Below are positions 9,134 to 17,602 of a stretch of DNA of 64,000 nucleotides, piece after piece. Each line of letters begins with the position of its first letter. Position 1 is the stretch's first letter. The notes below the pieces were generated by a model. That model did not search any database. It saw only the letters and a program-made list of their open reading frames with translations, and was not told the origin of the DNA. A program made the position numbers and the translations under genes. Source of the DNA: Kutzneria buriramensis (GTDB lineage Bacteria > Actinomycetota > Actinomycetes > Mycobacteriales > Pseudonocardiaceae); NCBI RefSeq assembly GCF_003387475.1, contig NZ_QUNO01000010.1, forward strand, positions 1 through 64,000, given 5' to 3'.

Positions 9134-9151
9134 AACCCCCGCGAGTCGCGC
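9134..9151 (+). repeat. Dispersed repeat core, isolated copy
   Basis: An exact copy of the core AACCCCCGCGAGTCGCGC shared by several intergenic sites in this window (15163, 15293, 31114, 31217, 36304, 36459, 50023). Here the downstream arm (CGAATGT...CAGGCAGAA) is absent. It lies between the protease gene and the LuxR-type gene. Confidence 0.75.
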
Positions 9152-9178
9152 GTGAGGCCGCGCGGGCTCCGGACCGCG

Positions 9179-9219
9179 GGCTCAGCTCGATCGAGTCGGT
9201 CCATCGATCGAGCTGAGCC
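9179..9219 (-). terminator. 16-bp perfect hairpin downstream of the LAL regulator
   Basis: Perfect 16-bp inverted repeat (9179-9194 with 9204-9219), loop of 9 nt. It follows the stop of the minus-strand LAL gene (9323) by about 100 nt and precedes the protease promoter. There is no U-tract. It may be a terminator or an operator; a smaller 7-bp hairpin lies at 9252-9268. Confidence 0.4.
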
Positions 9220-9322
9220 AAGGGAAGAGACCGGTCACGAGCGGCCTCACCCCGCGCGGAACGCGCGGCACGAGCACGGTCACACCGAAATGCGGTTCGG
9301 GGCAGGTCTTGTTCCAGACTGT

Positions 9323-12115
9323 TCACACGGCCTGGCTGCTCAGCGCGTCCGCCGGCGTGCGCGGCGCGGGCACGTCCATGGCGCGGACCAACTCCGTTCG
9401 GGACCGAACGCCCACCTTGCGATAGATCCTCGACAGGGTGGCCTCCACCGTCTTCACGCTGATGAACAGGACGGCGGCGACCTCGCGGTTGGTGGATCCG
9501 GCACGGACCAGCTCGGCAACTCGTTGCTCGGCAACGGTTAGCGCCACGGCGTGGTCGGCGCGGGACTGGGCGCCGGCGCGGTCGAGCTCCTCGCGGACCC
9601 GCTCGGCCCACGGGGTCGCGCCGATGGCGACGCAGATGTCGTGCGCCTCGGACAGCGCGGCCCGCGACGCGGCGCGCCGGCGGCAGCGGCGTTCGACGCC
9701 GGCCAGGGCGATCAGGGTGCGGGCGCGGTCCAGGCCGGTCTGGCGGGCGGCGACCTCGCGAAGCTGCGCGACGCCGTCGTTGGGCCGACCCGATGCCACG
9801 GCCAGCAGCGCGGAAACCCGGTCGAGGGTGGCGGACACGGCGCGCCGGCCGTGGTCGCGGGCCTGCTCGGCGGTCCGGTCGATCAGCTCGCGGGCGTCGT
9901 CGAGCGCGCCGGTCGCGACCAGCGCCTCGGCGAGATCGGCGTGCCAGCGCACGACCGCCGGGTCCCGGATGTCCATCCGGCGGCCGATCTCGGCGACCCG
10001 GCCCAGGGTCTCCACGGCGGCCGGGGCGTCGCCGGTGGTGAGCTGGACCTGGCCCAGCACAGCCAAGTTACGCATCAAATACAGTTGATCACCGTCCGCC
10101 GCGGACTCCCGGGCGCCGCGCTCGGCGTGCTCGGTCGCGGCCTTGACGCTGCCGCCGTTGGCCTCGGCCAGCGCCGCCGCGTACAGCGCGGGCGGGCAGC
10201 TGACGCCGGCCTCGGAGAACAGCCGCATCGCCCGCCGCGCGGTGTCCACGGCCCGGCCGCACTGCCCGGTCCGCGACTGCACCTCGGCCAGCGTCACCAT
10301 GATCGCCACCGTGTCCTCGACGGCGGCGGTCTCCTCGACCTTGCGCAGCAACGACACCAGCCGCCGCTCGGCCCGCTGGAGATCGTCGTCGAACAGCTCC
10401 AGCACGGCCTGGTGCCGCTCCAGCTCCCACGACTCGGCCTGCGGATTCCGTTCGACAATGGCCAGCGCCCGCGCCACCGTCTCCCGCGCGGCCGGATCTC
10501 CCCGCAGCGACTGGAGATGCGCCAGCCGCGTCAGCGCGCGCACCGCGGTGGTCGGATCCCCGGCCAGCGTGGCCAGTTCGGCCGAACGGCCGGCTTGCGC
10601 GGCCGCCTCCAGGGTGTCGCCGCCGAGCAGCAGCCGGCCGGCGAGCCACATGCGCAGCGGCGCCTCCAGCTCGGGATCGCCGGCCGCGTCGACGAGTCCG
10701 TCCTCGATCAACGGGCCGAGACCGTGCAGGGCCTGCCCGGCGTTGCGCAGCAACACCAGCCGGGCGCGCACCCGCAGCCGCGGGCACTCGGCGTCGGCCA
10801 GCACGGACTCGGCGGCCGCCCGCGCCTCGACGCGCAGCCCGGCGTCGCAGGCGTGCTCGGCGGCGGCGAGCCGGCGCTCGGCCCGTATCTGCTGGTTGTC
10901 CCAGGGAGTTCGGTCGGCGGCCATCGCCGCCAGCTCGGCCGCCGTGACCGGCGCGCCCCGGCGGCGGGCCGAGGCGGCGGCCGCCATCAGGGTGGCGGCC
11001 ACGGACTCGTCCTCGTGCGGCTTGGCCAGCGCGAGGTGCCGGGCCCGTTCGACTGGTTCGGTGACGACGTCGGCGAGCCGGGCGTGGGCGTCGATGCGGA
11101 GGTGCGAGGCCGCCTCGGCATAGATCGCCGCTCGGATGAGCGGATGTCTGAACCGCACAACACCCTCGTCGTCGGCCACGGCCAGGTCGCAGCGCTCGGC
11201 GGCGACCAGATCGGCGGCGGCGTCGGGATGACCGGCGGCACGCAACAAGGTCAGGCTCGGACGGGTCGCGGCGCTGGCCGACAGCAGCGTGGCCTGCGCG
11301 CGGTGGGTCAGCTCGCCCAACCGGTCCAGCAGCAGCGCCCGCAGCCGGCGCGGCACCGGCAGCGGCCGGCCCGGGCTCTCCGGCACGCCCGAGCGCAGCA
11401 CGGCCCGGCCCAGTTCCAGGGCGTAGAACGGATTGCCGTCGGCCAGCTCGTGGATCTGCGTCACGGAGCCGTGCGGCAGCAGAACACCGTTGTCCCGCAG
11501 CAACAATCGCGCGACCTCACGCGGAGTCAGCGGCGGCACCGGCAGTTCGACGGCGGTCGGCGGGCACAGTTGCCGGTGCAGCGGCTGCTCCCCGTCCGGC
11601 ACGCGCTCGGCGGCCAGCACCCGCAGCCGGTCGCCGGTCAGCCGCCGCGCCACGAACGCCAGCACCTCGGCGCTGGGGCGGTCCACCCACTGGAGATCGT
11701 CGATCACCAGCGTGACCGGGCCGCCGCGGGAAATCGGAGGGTCGGACAGCATCTGCAGCACCTGGAGCACTGCCAGCCGCACGCCGAGCCGGCTCTGGTC
11801 GGACGTCGGATGCTCGCCGCGCAGCAGCGCGGCGTCCAGCGCGGTGCGCAGCGGGCCCGGCAGCGTCGCGAGCAGCTCGTCGGAGACGTCGGCGAGCAGG
11901 TCGATCAGGCAGACGAAGGGAAGTCTTCGGTCCGACTCGGCCGGGGCACAGCGCAGCACCGGGCCGGCCAGTCTCAGCTCGCCGGCCAGCGCCCCCAGCA
12001 GCGTCGACTTGCCGATGCCGGCGGGGCCGCAGAACAGCACGCTGCCGCTCGCCCGCAGTGCCTCCCGTGCCGAGCGCAGGAGCTCGCCACGTCCAACCGG
12101 GCCAGGTTCATTCAT
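9323..12115 (-). CDS. LuxR family regulator with N-terminal ATPase (LAL type)
   Basis: Large ATP-binding regulator of the LuxR family, 930 residues. The N-terminal AAA/STAND ATPase carries Walker A GPAGIGKST (about 30-38) and Walker B LVIDDLQWVD; the middle is a long helical TPR-like region; the C-terminus is a LuxR helix-turn-helix (VAEQRVAELVRAGSTNREVA...SVKTVEATLSRIYRKVGV). LAL proteins typically activate secondary-metabolite or catabolic genes after sensing a ligand through the repeat region. The ATG at 12115 is preferred because GAGGT lies 8 nt upstream. No biosynthetic cluster is nearby; the only plausible neighbour target is the protease gene downstream. Confidence 0.92.
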   Translation of the reverse strand: MNEPGPVGRGELLRSAREALRASGSVLFCGPAGIGKSTLLGALAGELRLAGPVLRCAPAESDRRLPFVCLIDLLADVSDELLATLPGPLRTALDAALLRGEHPTSDQSRLGVRLAVLQVLQMLSDPPISRGGPVTLVIDDLQWVDRPSAEVLAFVARRLTGDRLRVLAAERVPDGEQPLHRQLCPPTAVELPVPPLTPREVARLLLRDNGVLLPHGSVTQIHELADGNPFYALELGRAVLRSGVPESPGRPLPVPRRLRALLLDRLGELTHRAQATLLSASAATRPSLTLLRAAGHPDAAADLVAAERCDLAVADDEGVVRFRHPLIRAAIYAEAASHLRIDAHARLADVVTEPVERARHLALAKPHEDESVAATLMAAAASARRRGAPVTAAELAAMAADRTPWDNQQIRAERRLAAAEHACDAGLRVEARAAAESVLADAECPRLRVRARLVLLRNAGQALHGLGPLIEDGLVDAAGDPELEAPLRMWLAGRLLLGGDTLEAAAQAGRSAELATLAGDPTTAVRALTRLAHLQSLRGDPAARETVARALAIVERNPQAESWELERHQAVLELFDDDLQRAERRLVSLLRKVEETAAVEDTVAIMVTLAEVQSRTGQCGRAVDTARRAMRLFSEAGVSCPPALYAAALAEANGGSVKAATEHAERGARESAADGDQLYLMRNLAVLGQVQLTTGDAPAAVETLGRVAEIGRRMDIRDPAVVRWHADLAEALVATGALDDARELIDRTAEQARDHGRRAVSATLDRVSALLAVASGRPNDGVAQLREVAARQTGLDRARTLIALAGVERRCRRRAASRAALSEAHDICVAIGATPWAERVREELDRAGAQSRADHAVALTVAEQRVAELVRAGSTNREVAAVLFISVKTVEATLSRIYRKVGVRSRTELVRAMDVPAPRTPADALSSQAV

Positions 12116-12818
12116 GATGTGGTACCTCAACCGCAGGGCAGAGTTGGTACTCCACTATTCTCATCGGCCACACACCGGTATTCCAACCGCGTATTCGTGT
12201 GAGCCGCTGGGCGATTTGGCCTACGACTTTCGTCGGTAGTCCGCCATTTCGGGCGCGCCTCGCGACCAGCGAGGACGATCAGCGCGGACAGCGAGGGACG
12301 CCCGTGACAACGCCGTCACTCGAGCGGTTCGCGGCAGCCTTCATGGCACAACAAGACCGCGCCGACCATTTTTTGTCAACGCGATCCCAACGGGCGGAAG
12401 CGCCCCATTCCCGTGCCGCGCGGCACCCGGACCACCCTCCCCTGGCTGCCACCCGGCGCCGGCCGTCGCCGGCCCCGGGCCCGTGGCCCGCCGCCGGCGC
12501 GCGCATGTCCCGCCGGGCCGGACCGCGGTGACCGGTGCCGCCGGCGGCCGGGGCGACGACCACCGTGAGTGATCATGCTCACGCAGGCGTTTGCACCGGC
12601 CGAGGGATGCGGGAACAAGCCGACGCCCCGTACCGTTGTAGGAAGTGGTTGGCCAGTACGTGTCCCCCGGGCCGCATCTGAAAAAACCGGTACGGAATAC
12701 CGTTCGGCTGGAGCCGTACTGTGTCACTCGCCGAGAGGCGACCTACTGGTTGACCGCTAACGTGACGGGCGGTGTGTCCTTCGGGCGCACCGCCCGTCTG
12801 CGTGGTCACCTAGGCGCC
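12116..12818. other. Long intergenic region with inverted repeats
   Basis: No convincing coding sequence in about 700 nt. I see a short inverted repeat GTGAG...CTCAC at 12565-12582, an AT-richer stretch near 12685-12700 (six A), several GTACGG/CCGTAC-like half-sites between 12628 and 12725, and a strong hairpin at 12764-12798 just before the next gene. It should contain divergent promoters for the LAL gene and the membrane-protein gene. Confidence 0.5.
12764..12798 (+). promoter_or_regulatory. Leader hairpin before membrane-protein gene
   Basis: Perfect 11-bp stem (12764-12774 with 12788-12798) with a 13-nt loop, ending 20 nt before the GTG at 12819. It could be an attenuator or the operator of a dimeric regulator. 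No poly-U follows. Confidence 0.35.
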
Positions 12819-13490
12819 GTGACACAAGCCGAGATGCCGGCGTGGCGCCGGGAGACCGAGACGGAGCAGCGCTGGGCCGTCGCCGGGGCGATCCTGGTGG
12901 CGCTGGGCCTCCAACTGCCGCTGCCGCAGACGATGACCTTCCTGCCGATCTGGGTGCTGCCCTCGCTGACGTTGGCGCTCATGGTGGCGCTGATCGTGGC
13001 CAACCCGCGGCGGATCAGCAAGCACAGCGTGGTGGAGCGGCGGATCGGCCTGACCGTCGGCTTCCTGGTCAGCGCGGCCAACGCGCTCAACGGCGTGCAG
13101 CTGATCCGGCACATCCTGGACGGCACCATCGGCGACAACGCGGTGGAGCTGCTGGCCACCGGCGCGGACATCTACGTCACCAACGTCATCGTGTTCGCGC
13201 TCTGGTACTGGGAGTTCGACCGGGGCGGGCCGGGCATGCGGGCCCGCGGCGTACGGCAGTACCCGGACTTCCTGTTCCCGCAGATGTCCAGCCCCGACAT
13301 GGCGCCGAAGGACTGGGAGCCCTGGTACGTGGACTACCTCTACCTGTCGTTCACCAACGCGACCGCGTTCAGCCCGACCGACGTGCTGCCGATGCGGCCG
13401 TGGGCGAAGCTGGCGATGATGGCCCAGTCGATGGTGTCGCTGGTGATCGTGGTCCTGGTGGTGGCGCGGGCGGTGAACGTCCTGCACTGA
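12819..13490 (+). CDS. Integral membrane protein (DUF1345-like)
   Basis: Predicted four- to five-helix membrane protein of 223 residues. Helices lie at about 19-36, 42-60, 80-97, 118-135 and 200-220. The region DYLYLSFTNATAFSPTDVLP followed by a last helix resembles the pore-like end of DUF1345 proteins (YxSFTxxTxFxxxDV), so a distant relation to potassium-channel-like folds is possible. Function is unknown. The GTG at 12819 follows a weak site; ATG 12834 is an alternative. A clear terminator follows at 13510. Confidence 0.75.
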   Translation: MTQAEMPAWRRETETEQRWAVAGAILVALGLQLPLPQTMTFLPIWVLPSLTLALMVALIVANPRRISKHSVVERRIGLTVGFLVSAANALNGVQLIRHILDGTIGDNAVELLATGADIYVTNVIVFALWYWEFDRGGPGMRARGVRQYPDFLFPQMSSPDMAPKDWEPWYVDYLYLSFTNATAFSPTDVLPMRPWAKLAMMAQSMVSLVIVVLVVARAVNVLH

Positions 13491-13844
13491 AAAGACCCTG
13501 GAAAAGCACGGAGCCCCCGTCTAGGACGGGGGCTCCGGTTTTCCCGTCACCAGGGGGGAGGGGTGACGGGAGGTCTGTTGTTGTTGCTGGGACCAGCCTA
13601 GGGCATCCGGCTCAGAGAGCAACCCCCGGGGCCGGGAATCCTGGCGATCGACCATGAAAAAGCTACCCGAGGGGCGTCTTGACTGCGCAGAAGTGCGGAG
13701 AAAACCTTTACTTCGCCAGCTCGCGCGCACAAACGCCATCATGATGGCGCGTGTTAGCCACGTGTGATCAACACCACACTCAACCTCCGCAGCGTGCCAC
13801 ATCGTGGGCCACACCCAACATGGGACACCCGTACAATGGCCGGC
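13491..13844. other. Intergenic region with two hairpins and the marR promoter
   Basis: Holds the terminator at 13510-13541, a second 9-bp hairpin (13543-13551 with 13562-13570) and, next to the downstream gene, TACAAT at 13832-13837. No gene seen. Confidence 0.5.
13510..13541 (+). terminator. Intrinsic terminator
   Basis: Perfect 12-bp GC-rich stem (13510-13521 with 13525-13536), loop TAG, then GGTTTT. A second inverted repeat (13543-13570) follows directly, giving a tandem terminator. Confidence 0.85.
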
Positions 13845-14300
13845 ATGAGCGCCCCGGACCGCATCGATCAGCTGGCGCTGCCGGAACGGATGTTGCGGCT
13901 GCCCAGTTTCCTGTTCGTGCACCTGGCCAAGCAATGGCGCCGACTGGGTGGCGCGCGATTCGAGCACGATCTGCGCGGCCAGCACCTGATGATCCTGGCG
14001 TCGCTGGAGGACCACGGGGCCTCGTCGCAGAAGGAGATCAGCGAGCGGCTCGGCATCGACGCCAGCGACCTGGTGGCGCTGCTCGACGATCTGGAGAAGG
14101 CCGGGCTGGCCAACCGCAAGCGGGACGAGCGGGACCGGCGGCGCTACGCCGTGATGCCCACACCGGCCGGCGCGAAGGCGCTGCGGCAGCGGCTGGTCGA
14201 GGTGGAGCGGCTGAACCAGGAGATGCTCGCGCCGCTGACCCCGGCCGAGCGGGAGGAGCTACACCGCCTGCTGCTCAAGCTGTTCGAGAGCTACCGCTAG
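13845..14300 (+). CDS. MarR family transcriptional regulator
   Basis: Winged-helix regulator of 151 residues. Helical N-terminus, then the DNA-binding region (SSQKEISERLGIDASDLVAL...LEKAGLANRKRDERDRRRYAV) with the typical wing arginines, then a C-terminal dimerisation helix. The ATG at 13845 is preceded by a -10-like TACAAT 7 nt upstream and has no Shine-Dalgarno site, suggesting a leaderless transcript; ATG 13836 is an alternative start. The target is not evident; neighbours on the same strand are not close enough to be one operon. Confidence 0.87.
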   Translation: MSAPDRIDQLALPERMLRLPSFLFVHLAKQWRRLGGARFEHDLRGQHLMILASLEDHGASSQKEISERLGIDASDLVALLDDLEKAGLANRKRDERDRRRYAVMPTPAGAKALRQRLVEVERLNQEMLAPLTPAEREELHRLLLKLFESYR

Positions 14301-14650
14301 ATATAGGTGTGGGCCGACACGGTCCCTGCCACCGCGCCGGCCCACCGGTCAGGTGATCGGCGTGGTCCCTGCCACCACACCGGCACCTGGTCTGCGGAAC
14401 TGAACTCCTCGTTCCACCGGGTCTACGCACGACGGCGGGCCTGTCTCACCAACCTTCACTCGAACGGATGAGCAAGCGGCCGAACGACGCTTTGTCACGT
14501 GACGTAAATAACCCTCGACCGGCAGTGACAGCAAACGTTGTTACACCGTAGACACAAACGGGGCACACAGTGCCGTGTGCCACAGGAAAGTTTTCAGCGA
14601 AAACAAGTGAATTCGCAACTTCTTCCTGTTGTGCCTACGAGAGGACGGCA
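14301..14650. other. Intergenic region with short direct repeat, sigma-gene promoter
   Basis: A direct repeat GGTCCCTGCCACC occurs at 14321-14333 and 14364-14376, with similar flanks (CGCCGGC/CACCGGC). Further right, GTGACA (about 14525) followed by TTACACCGT may be an ECF-type autoregulated promoter; this is a guess. No gene seen. Confidence 0.4.
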
Positions 14651-15160
14651 ATGCGACAGCAGTCACCGGGCGAGACCGCCGAGGTCCCGGCCCGGTTCTG
14701 GGAGGAGTGCGCCAGGGTCCGGCCGCAGCTGGTCGGGATCGCGGCACGGCACACCGCGGGCAGCGGGCAGGCGGAGGACATCGTCCACGACGCCCTCCTG
14801 CGCGCCGCGCACTTCTCCGAGCTGGACCTGGACCGCCTGCACCCCTTCCTGGTCACCGTGGTCAAGCGGCTGTGCGTGGACGAGGCCCGCCGCCGCAGCA
14901 CCGCGACCCGGGCGCACTCGCACACCAAGCTCGACCCCGCCGCCCCCGCCGACCCCGCGGAGCTCACCTGCGACCGCGCCGAGGCCGACTGGGTCGCCTC
15001 CACGCTCCCCCGCCTCACCGAGTACGAGCGGGAGTTGGTCGTCCTCGTCGCCAACGGCCACGCCCACTCCGACATCGCCCGCATCCTCGGCACCACCCCC
15101 CGCGCCACCCAGACCGCCATCCACCGGGTCCGAGGCAAGATCAAGTCCTGGCAGCAGTGA
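14651..15160 (+). CDS. RNA polymerase sigma factor, ECF-like sigma-70
   Basis: Sigma-70 family protein of 169 residues with region 2 (about 10-80: GQAEDIVHDALLRAA is the core-binding helix) and region 4 (about 108-165: YERELVVLVANGHAHSDIAR...ATQTAIHRVRGKIKSW, the -35 recognition helix). Length and lack of regions 1 and 3 place it in the ECF group. ATG 14651 has GAGAGG 7 nt upstream; an upstream in-frame start at 14570 does not. No anti-sigma gene is adjacent. It ends in a palindromic repeat/terminator shared with a convergent secreted-protein gene. Confidence 0.87.
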   Translation: MRQQSPGETAEVPARFWEECARVRPQLVGIAARHTAGSGQAEDIVHDALLRAAHFSELDLDRLHPFLVTVVKRLCVDEARRRSTATRAHSHTKLDPAAPADPAELTCDRAEADWVASTLPRLTEYERELVVLVANGHAHSDIARILGTTPRATQTAIHRVRGKIKSWQQ

Positions 15161-15162
15161 CC

Positions 15163-15311
15163 CACCCCCGCGAGTCGCGCCCAGGACCGGAACGAACGTA
15201 GATCTGAGGTAGATCCCCGAACGACAGATGGGCCTCCCCACCAGGGGAAGGCCCATCTTTCTGCCTGAGATCTACATTCGGTGTGTCTGTGAGCGCGACT
15301 CGCGGGGGTTA
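15163..15311. repeat. Paired dispersed repeat arms around a bidirectional terminator
   Basis: Left arm core at 15163-15180 and inverted right arm 15258-15310, both carrying the core (A)ACCCCCGCGAGTCGCGC and related inner parts (GAACGTAGATCT and GAATGTAGATCTCAGGCAGAA). Between them, 15227-15257 forms a 12-bp GC-rich hairpin followed by TTT. The right arm begins at the stop codon of the minus-strand gene. Confidence 0.85.
15227..15257 (+). terminator. Bidirectional terminator between convergent genes
   Basis: Stem GATGGGCCT(C)CCC with GGGGAAGGCCCATC, small loop, then TTTC on the plus strand and ATC-rich sequence on the minus. It serves both the sigma gene and the convergent PF03640 gene. Confidence 0.7.
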
Positions 15312-16061
15312 GTAGCCGCTGCCGGAGTTGGCGCCGCCCGCGGTGCCGGTGTTGTTGTTGCCGGCGTTGGGGTCGGTGCCGGCGGCGCCGGTGCCGTTGT
15401 CAGCGGGCGGCGGGGCCTGCGGCGGCACGGTCGGGGCCGGCGGCGGGGTGGACGGCACGCAGGTCAGGTTCTTCTTGCCGGCGGAGTCGATGACCCACCA
15501 GGTCTTGCCGACGGCCTGGCCCGCCCACTTGCCGGGCTCCTTCTCGTTGGAGAAGTTGTACATCGGCCAGCCGGCCAGGGTCACCTGCATGGTGCCGTCG
15601 GCGCGGGCCACGGTGCCCACCAGCGCCGGGTCGACGCCGTCGATCACCGGCGTGCCGTTGGTCAGCACGGGCGGCCAGATCAGGGCGCAGGTGTCGTTGC
15701 AGTTGGACTTGGGCGGGTTGGCGGTGTCCTTGTCGAAGCGATAGAGCACGAAGCCCTTGCTGTCCTCGATGACGGAACCCATCTTGGGGATGGTCGTCGC
15801 GGTGAGGTGGGCCGGGCCGAGCGCGTTGGCGCCCGCGCCCGCTCCCGCCGGGGCGCCCGCGGCCGTCGTGGTCGGGGCGGCCGGAGCGGACGAGGACGGG
15901 GCACCGAGCTGGACGGTGACCGGGGATTGCGCGGCGGCGTTCGTCACCGTGCCGGGGCCGGACTGAGTCGCCCCGAGCTCCTGGATGCCGAGCCAGGTCA
16001 GTGCGGTCACGGCGGTCAGGCCGCTGGCGATACCGATCGCGATACGACGGCCTCGTGTCAC
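15309..16061 (-). CDS. Secreted PF03640 repeat protein
   Basis: Exported or membrane-tethered protein of 250 residues. An N-terminal signal/anchor (about 8-25) is followed by a Ser/Ala/Pro/Thr-rich linker (30-82) and two copies of the secreted repeat of unknown function PF03640: LYRFDKD...SNCNDTCALIWPPV (about 108-140) and MYNFSNEKEPGKWAGQAVGKTWW (about 170-195). The tail is Pro- then Gly/Asn-rich. Such domains occur in streptomycete lipoproteins of the SCO0930 type; no lipobox Cys is seen here. The GTG at 16061 has GGAGG 6 nt upstream. Function is unknown; cell-surface electron transfer or metal binding is sometimes suggested for the family, without proof here. Confidence 0.85.
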   Translation of the reverse strand: MTRGRRIAIGIASGLTAVTALTWLGIQELGATQSGPGTVTNAAAQSPVTVQLGAPSSSAPAAPTTTAAGAPAGAGAGANALGPAHLTATTIPKMGSVIEDSKGFVLYRFDKDTANPPKSNCNDTCALIWPPVLTNGTPVIDGVDPALVGTVARADGTMQVTLAGWPMYNFSNEKEPGKWAGQAVGKTWWVIDSAGKKNLTCVPSTPPPAPTVPPQAPPPADNGTGAAGTDPNAGNNNTGTAGGANSGSGY

Positions 16062-16330
16062 GAGAAGCCTCCGGGTGTAGGTGGTCGTGCCTTGCTGTCT
16101 TGCTGACCACCTCTACGACCGGGGCCACCCGAGCGGTTCACCGGTCGCGAAGAAAAAGGATCAGGCGATTCGCGTCACTGATCCGATACGCGCTGTGATG
16201 TTCACCCGCCCGTGACCGACTCCCAGGTTCCTCCAAGGAAGCGTCCAGCGTGCTCGCACAGTGGGCCGCCATACCTGAACGTGGGCTCGATCCAGAGCCT
16301 CAGCAACCGACTGGGGTCAGGTGGTCAGAC

Positions 16331-17602
16331 ATGAGTGGAGCGGCCGTCGCCGGCGAACGCGGCGACACCGACACCAGCGCCGATTCGGGGCGCTGGTCGG
16401 TGGGGAGAACCGCGACCGTGGACGTCGTCGTTCCGGTCTACAACGAGGAGCGCTCGCTGCCGGGCTGCATCGAGGTGCTGCACGGCTTCCTCACCGAGCA
16501 GTTCCCGTTCGAGTGGACGATCACGGTCGCGGACAACGCCAGCACGGACGCCACCCTGGACGTGGCCAACGAGCTCGCCGACTCCTACCCGGGCGTGCGG
16601 GTGCTGCACCTGGACCGCAAGGGCCGGGGCCTGGCGCTGCGCAAGGCCTGGGGGTGGAGCGACGCCGACATCGTCGTCTACATGGACGTCGACCTGTCGA
16701 CCGGCCTGAACGCGCTGCTGCCGCTGGTCGCGCCGCTGGTCAACGGCCACTCCGACGTGGCCATCGGCTCCCGGCTGGCCGCCGGCTCCCGAACCATCCG
16801 CGGCCCCAAGCGGGAGATGATCTCCCGCTGCTACAACGCGATGATCCGGCTCTCACACGGCGCGAAGTTCACCGACGCCCAGTGCGGCTTCAAGGCGGCG
16901 CGCACCGACGTGATCCGGCGGCTGCTGCCGCACATCGCCGACGACTCCTGGTTCTTCGACACCGAACTGCTGCTGCTCGCCGAGCACAACGGCCTGCGCG
17001 TGCACGAGGTGCCGGTGGACTGGGTCGAGGACATCGACACCCGGGTGCACGTGGCCAAGACCGCCACCGAGGACATCCGCGGCCTGATCCGCGTGGCCCG
17101 CGCGAAGGCGACCGGCTCGGCCAAGGTCGACAACCTGCCCCGCCGCCCGGAGCCGAAGCCCGCGCACCCCGACGCCGTGGTGGCCCGGCGGGAGACCGGT
17201 CTGCTGTGGCAGCTCCTGTCGTTCGCGGCGATCGGCGCGGTGTCGACGGTCGCGAACCTCGCCCTGTACGGCATCATGCGGACGTGGTGGCCCGCGCTGG
17301 TGGCGAACTTCGTCGCGCTCACGGTGACGACGCTGCTCAACACCGAGGCCAACCGCCGCTTCACCTTCCTGCGGTCGGCCGGCGCGGTCGGCCGGGTCCA
17401 CCTGCAGGGCCTGATCGTGTTCGCGCTCTACTACGCGTTCACCTCCGGCGCGCTGCTCGCGCTGGGCGCCTTCGACCCGACGGCGTCGAAGGCGCTGGAA
17501 CTCCTGGTGCTGCTGGCGTCTTCGCTGATCGGCACCGCCGCCCGGTTCGTGCTGCTGCGCGCCTGGGTCTTCAAGAACACCGGTGAGGAAGGAAAAGCAT
17601 GA
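16331..17602 (+). CDS. GT2 glycosyltransferase fused to GtrA-like membrane domain
   Basis: Protein of 423 residues. The N-terminal GT-A domain (about 28-240) has VVVPVYNEERSLPGCI, the nucleotide-binding DNASTDAT and the metal-binding DVDLS, typical of polyprenyl-phosphate glucosyl- or mannosyltransferases (DPM1/GtrB-like) that make lipid-linked sugar from a nucleotide sugar. The C-terminal GtrA-like domain (about 292-415) has four transmembrane helices and may flip or present the lipid-linked sugar. ATG 16331 has AGGTGG 6 nt upstream. Its stop overlaps the next start (ATGA), so it is translationally coupled to the GT39-like gene, which probably uses the lipid-linked sugar it makes. Confidence 0.92.
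   Translation: MSGAAVAGERGDTDTSADSGRWSVGRTATVDVVVPVYNEERSLPGCIEVLHGFLTEQFPFEWTITVADNASTDATLDVANELADSYPGVRVLHLDRKGRGLALRKAWGWSDADIVVYMDVDLSTGLNALLPLVAPLVNGHSDVAIGSRLAAGSRTIRGPKREMISRCYNAMIRLSHGAKFTDAQCGFKAARTDVIRRLLPHIADDSWFFDTELLLLAEHNGLRVHEVPVDWVEDIDTRVHVAKTATEDIRGLIRVARAKATGSAKVDNLPRRPEPKPAHPDAVVARRETGLLWQLLSFAAIGAVSTVANLALYGIMRTWWPALVANFVALTVTTLLNTEANRRFTFLRSAGAVGRVHLQGLIVFALYYAFTSGALLALGAFDPTASKALELLVLLASSLIGTAARFVLLRAWVFKNTGEEGKA

Noticed and set aside
12304-12531. Possible 75-residue protein starting at GTG 12304
   Set aside because: Composition is Pro/Arg-rich with poor third-position GC bias near the start, no ribosome-binding site and no family resemblance.
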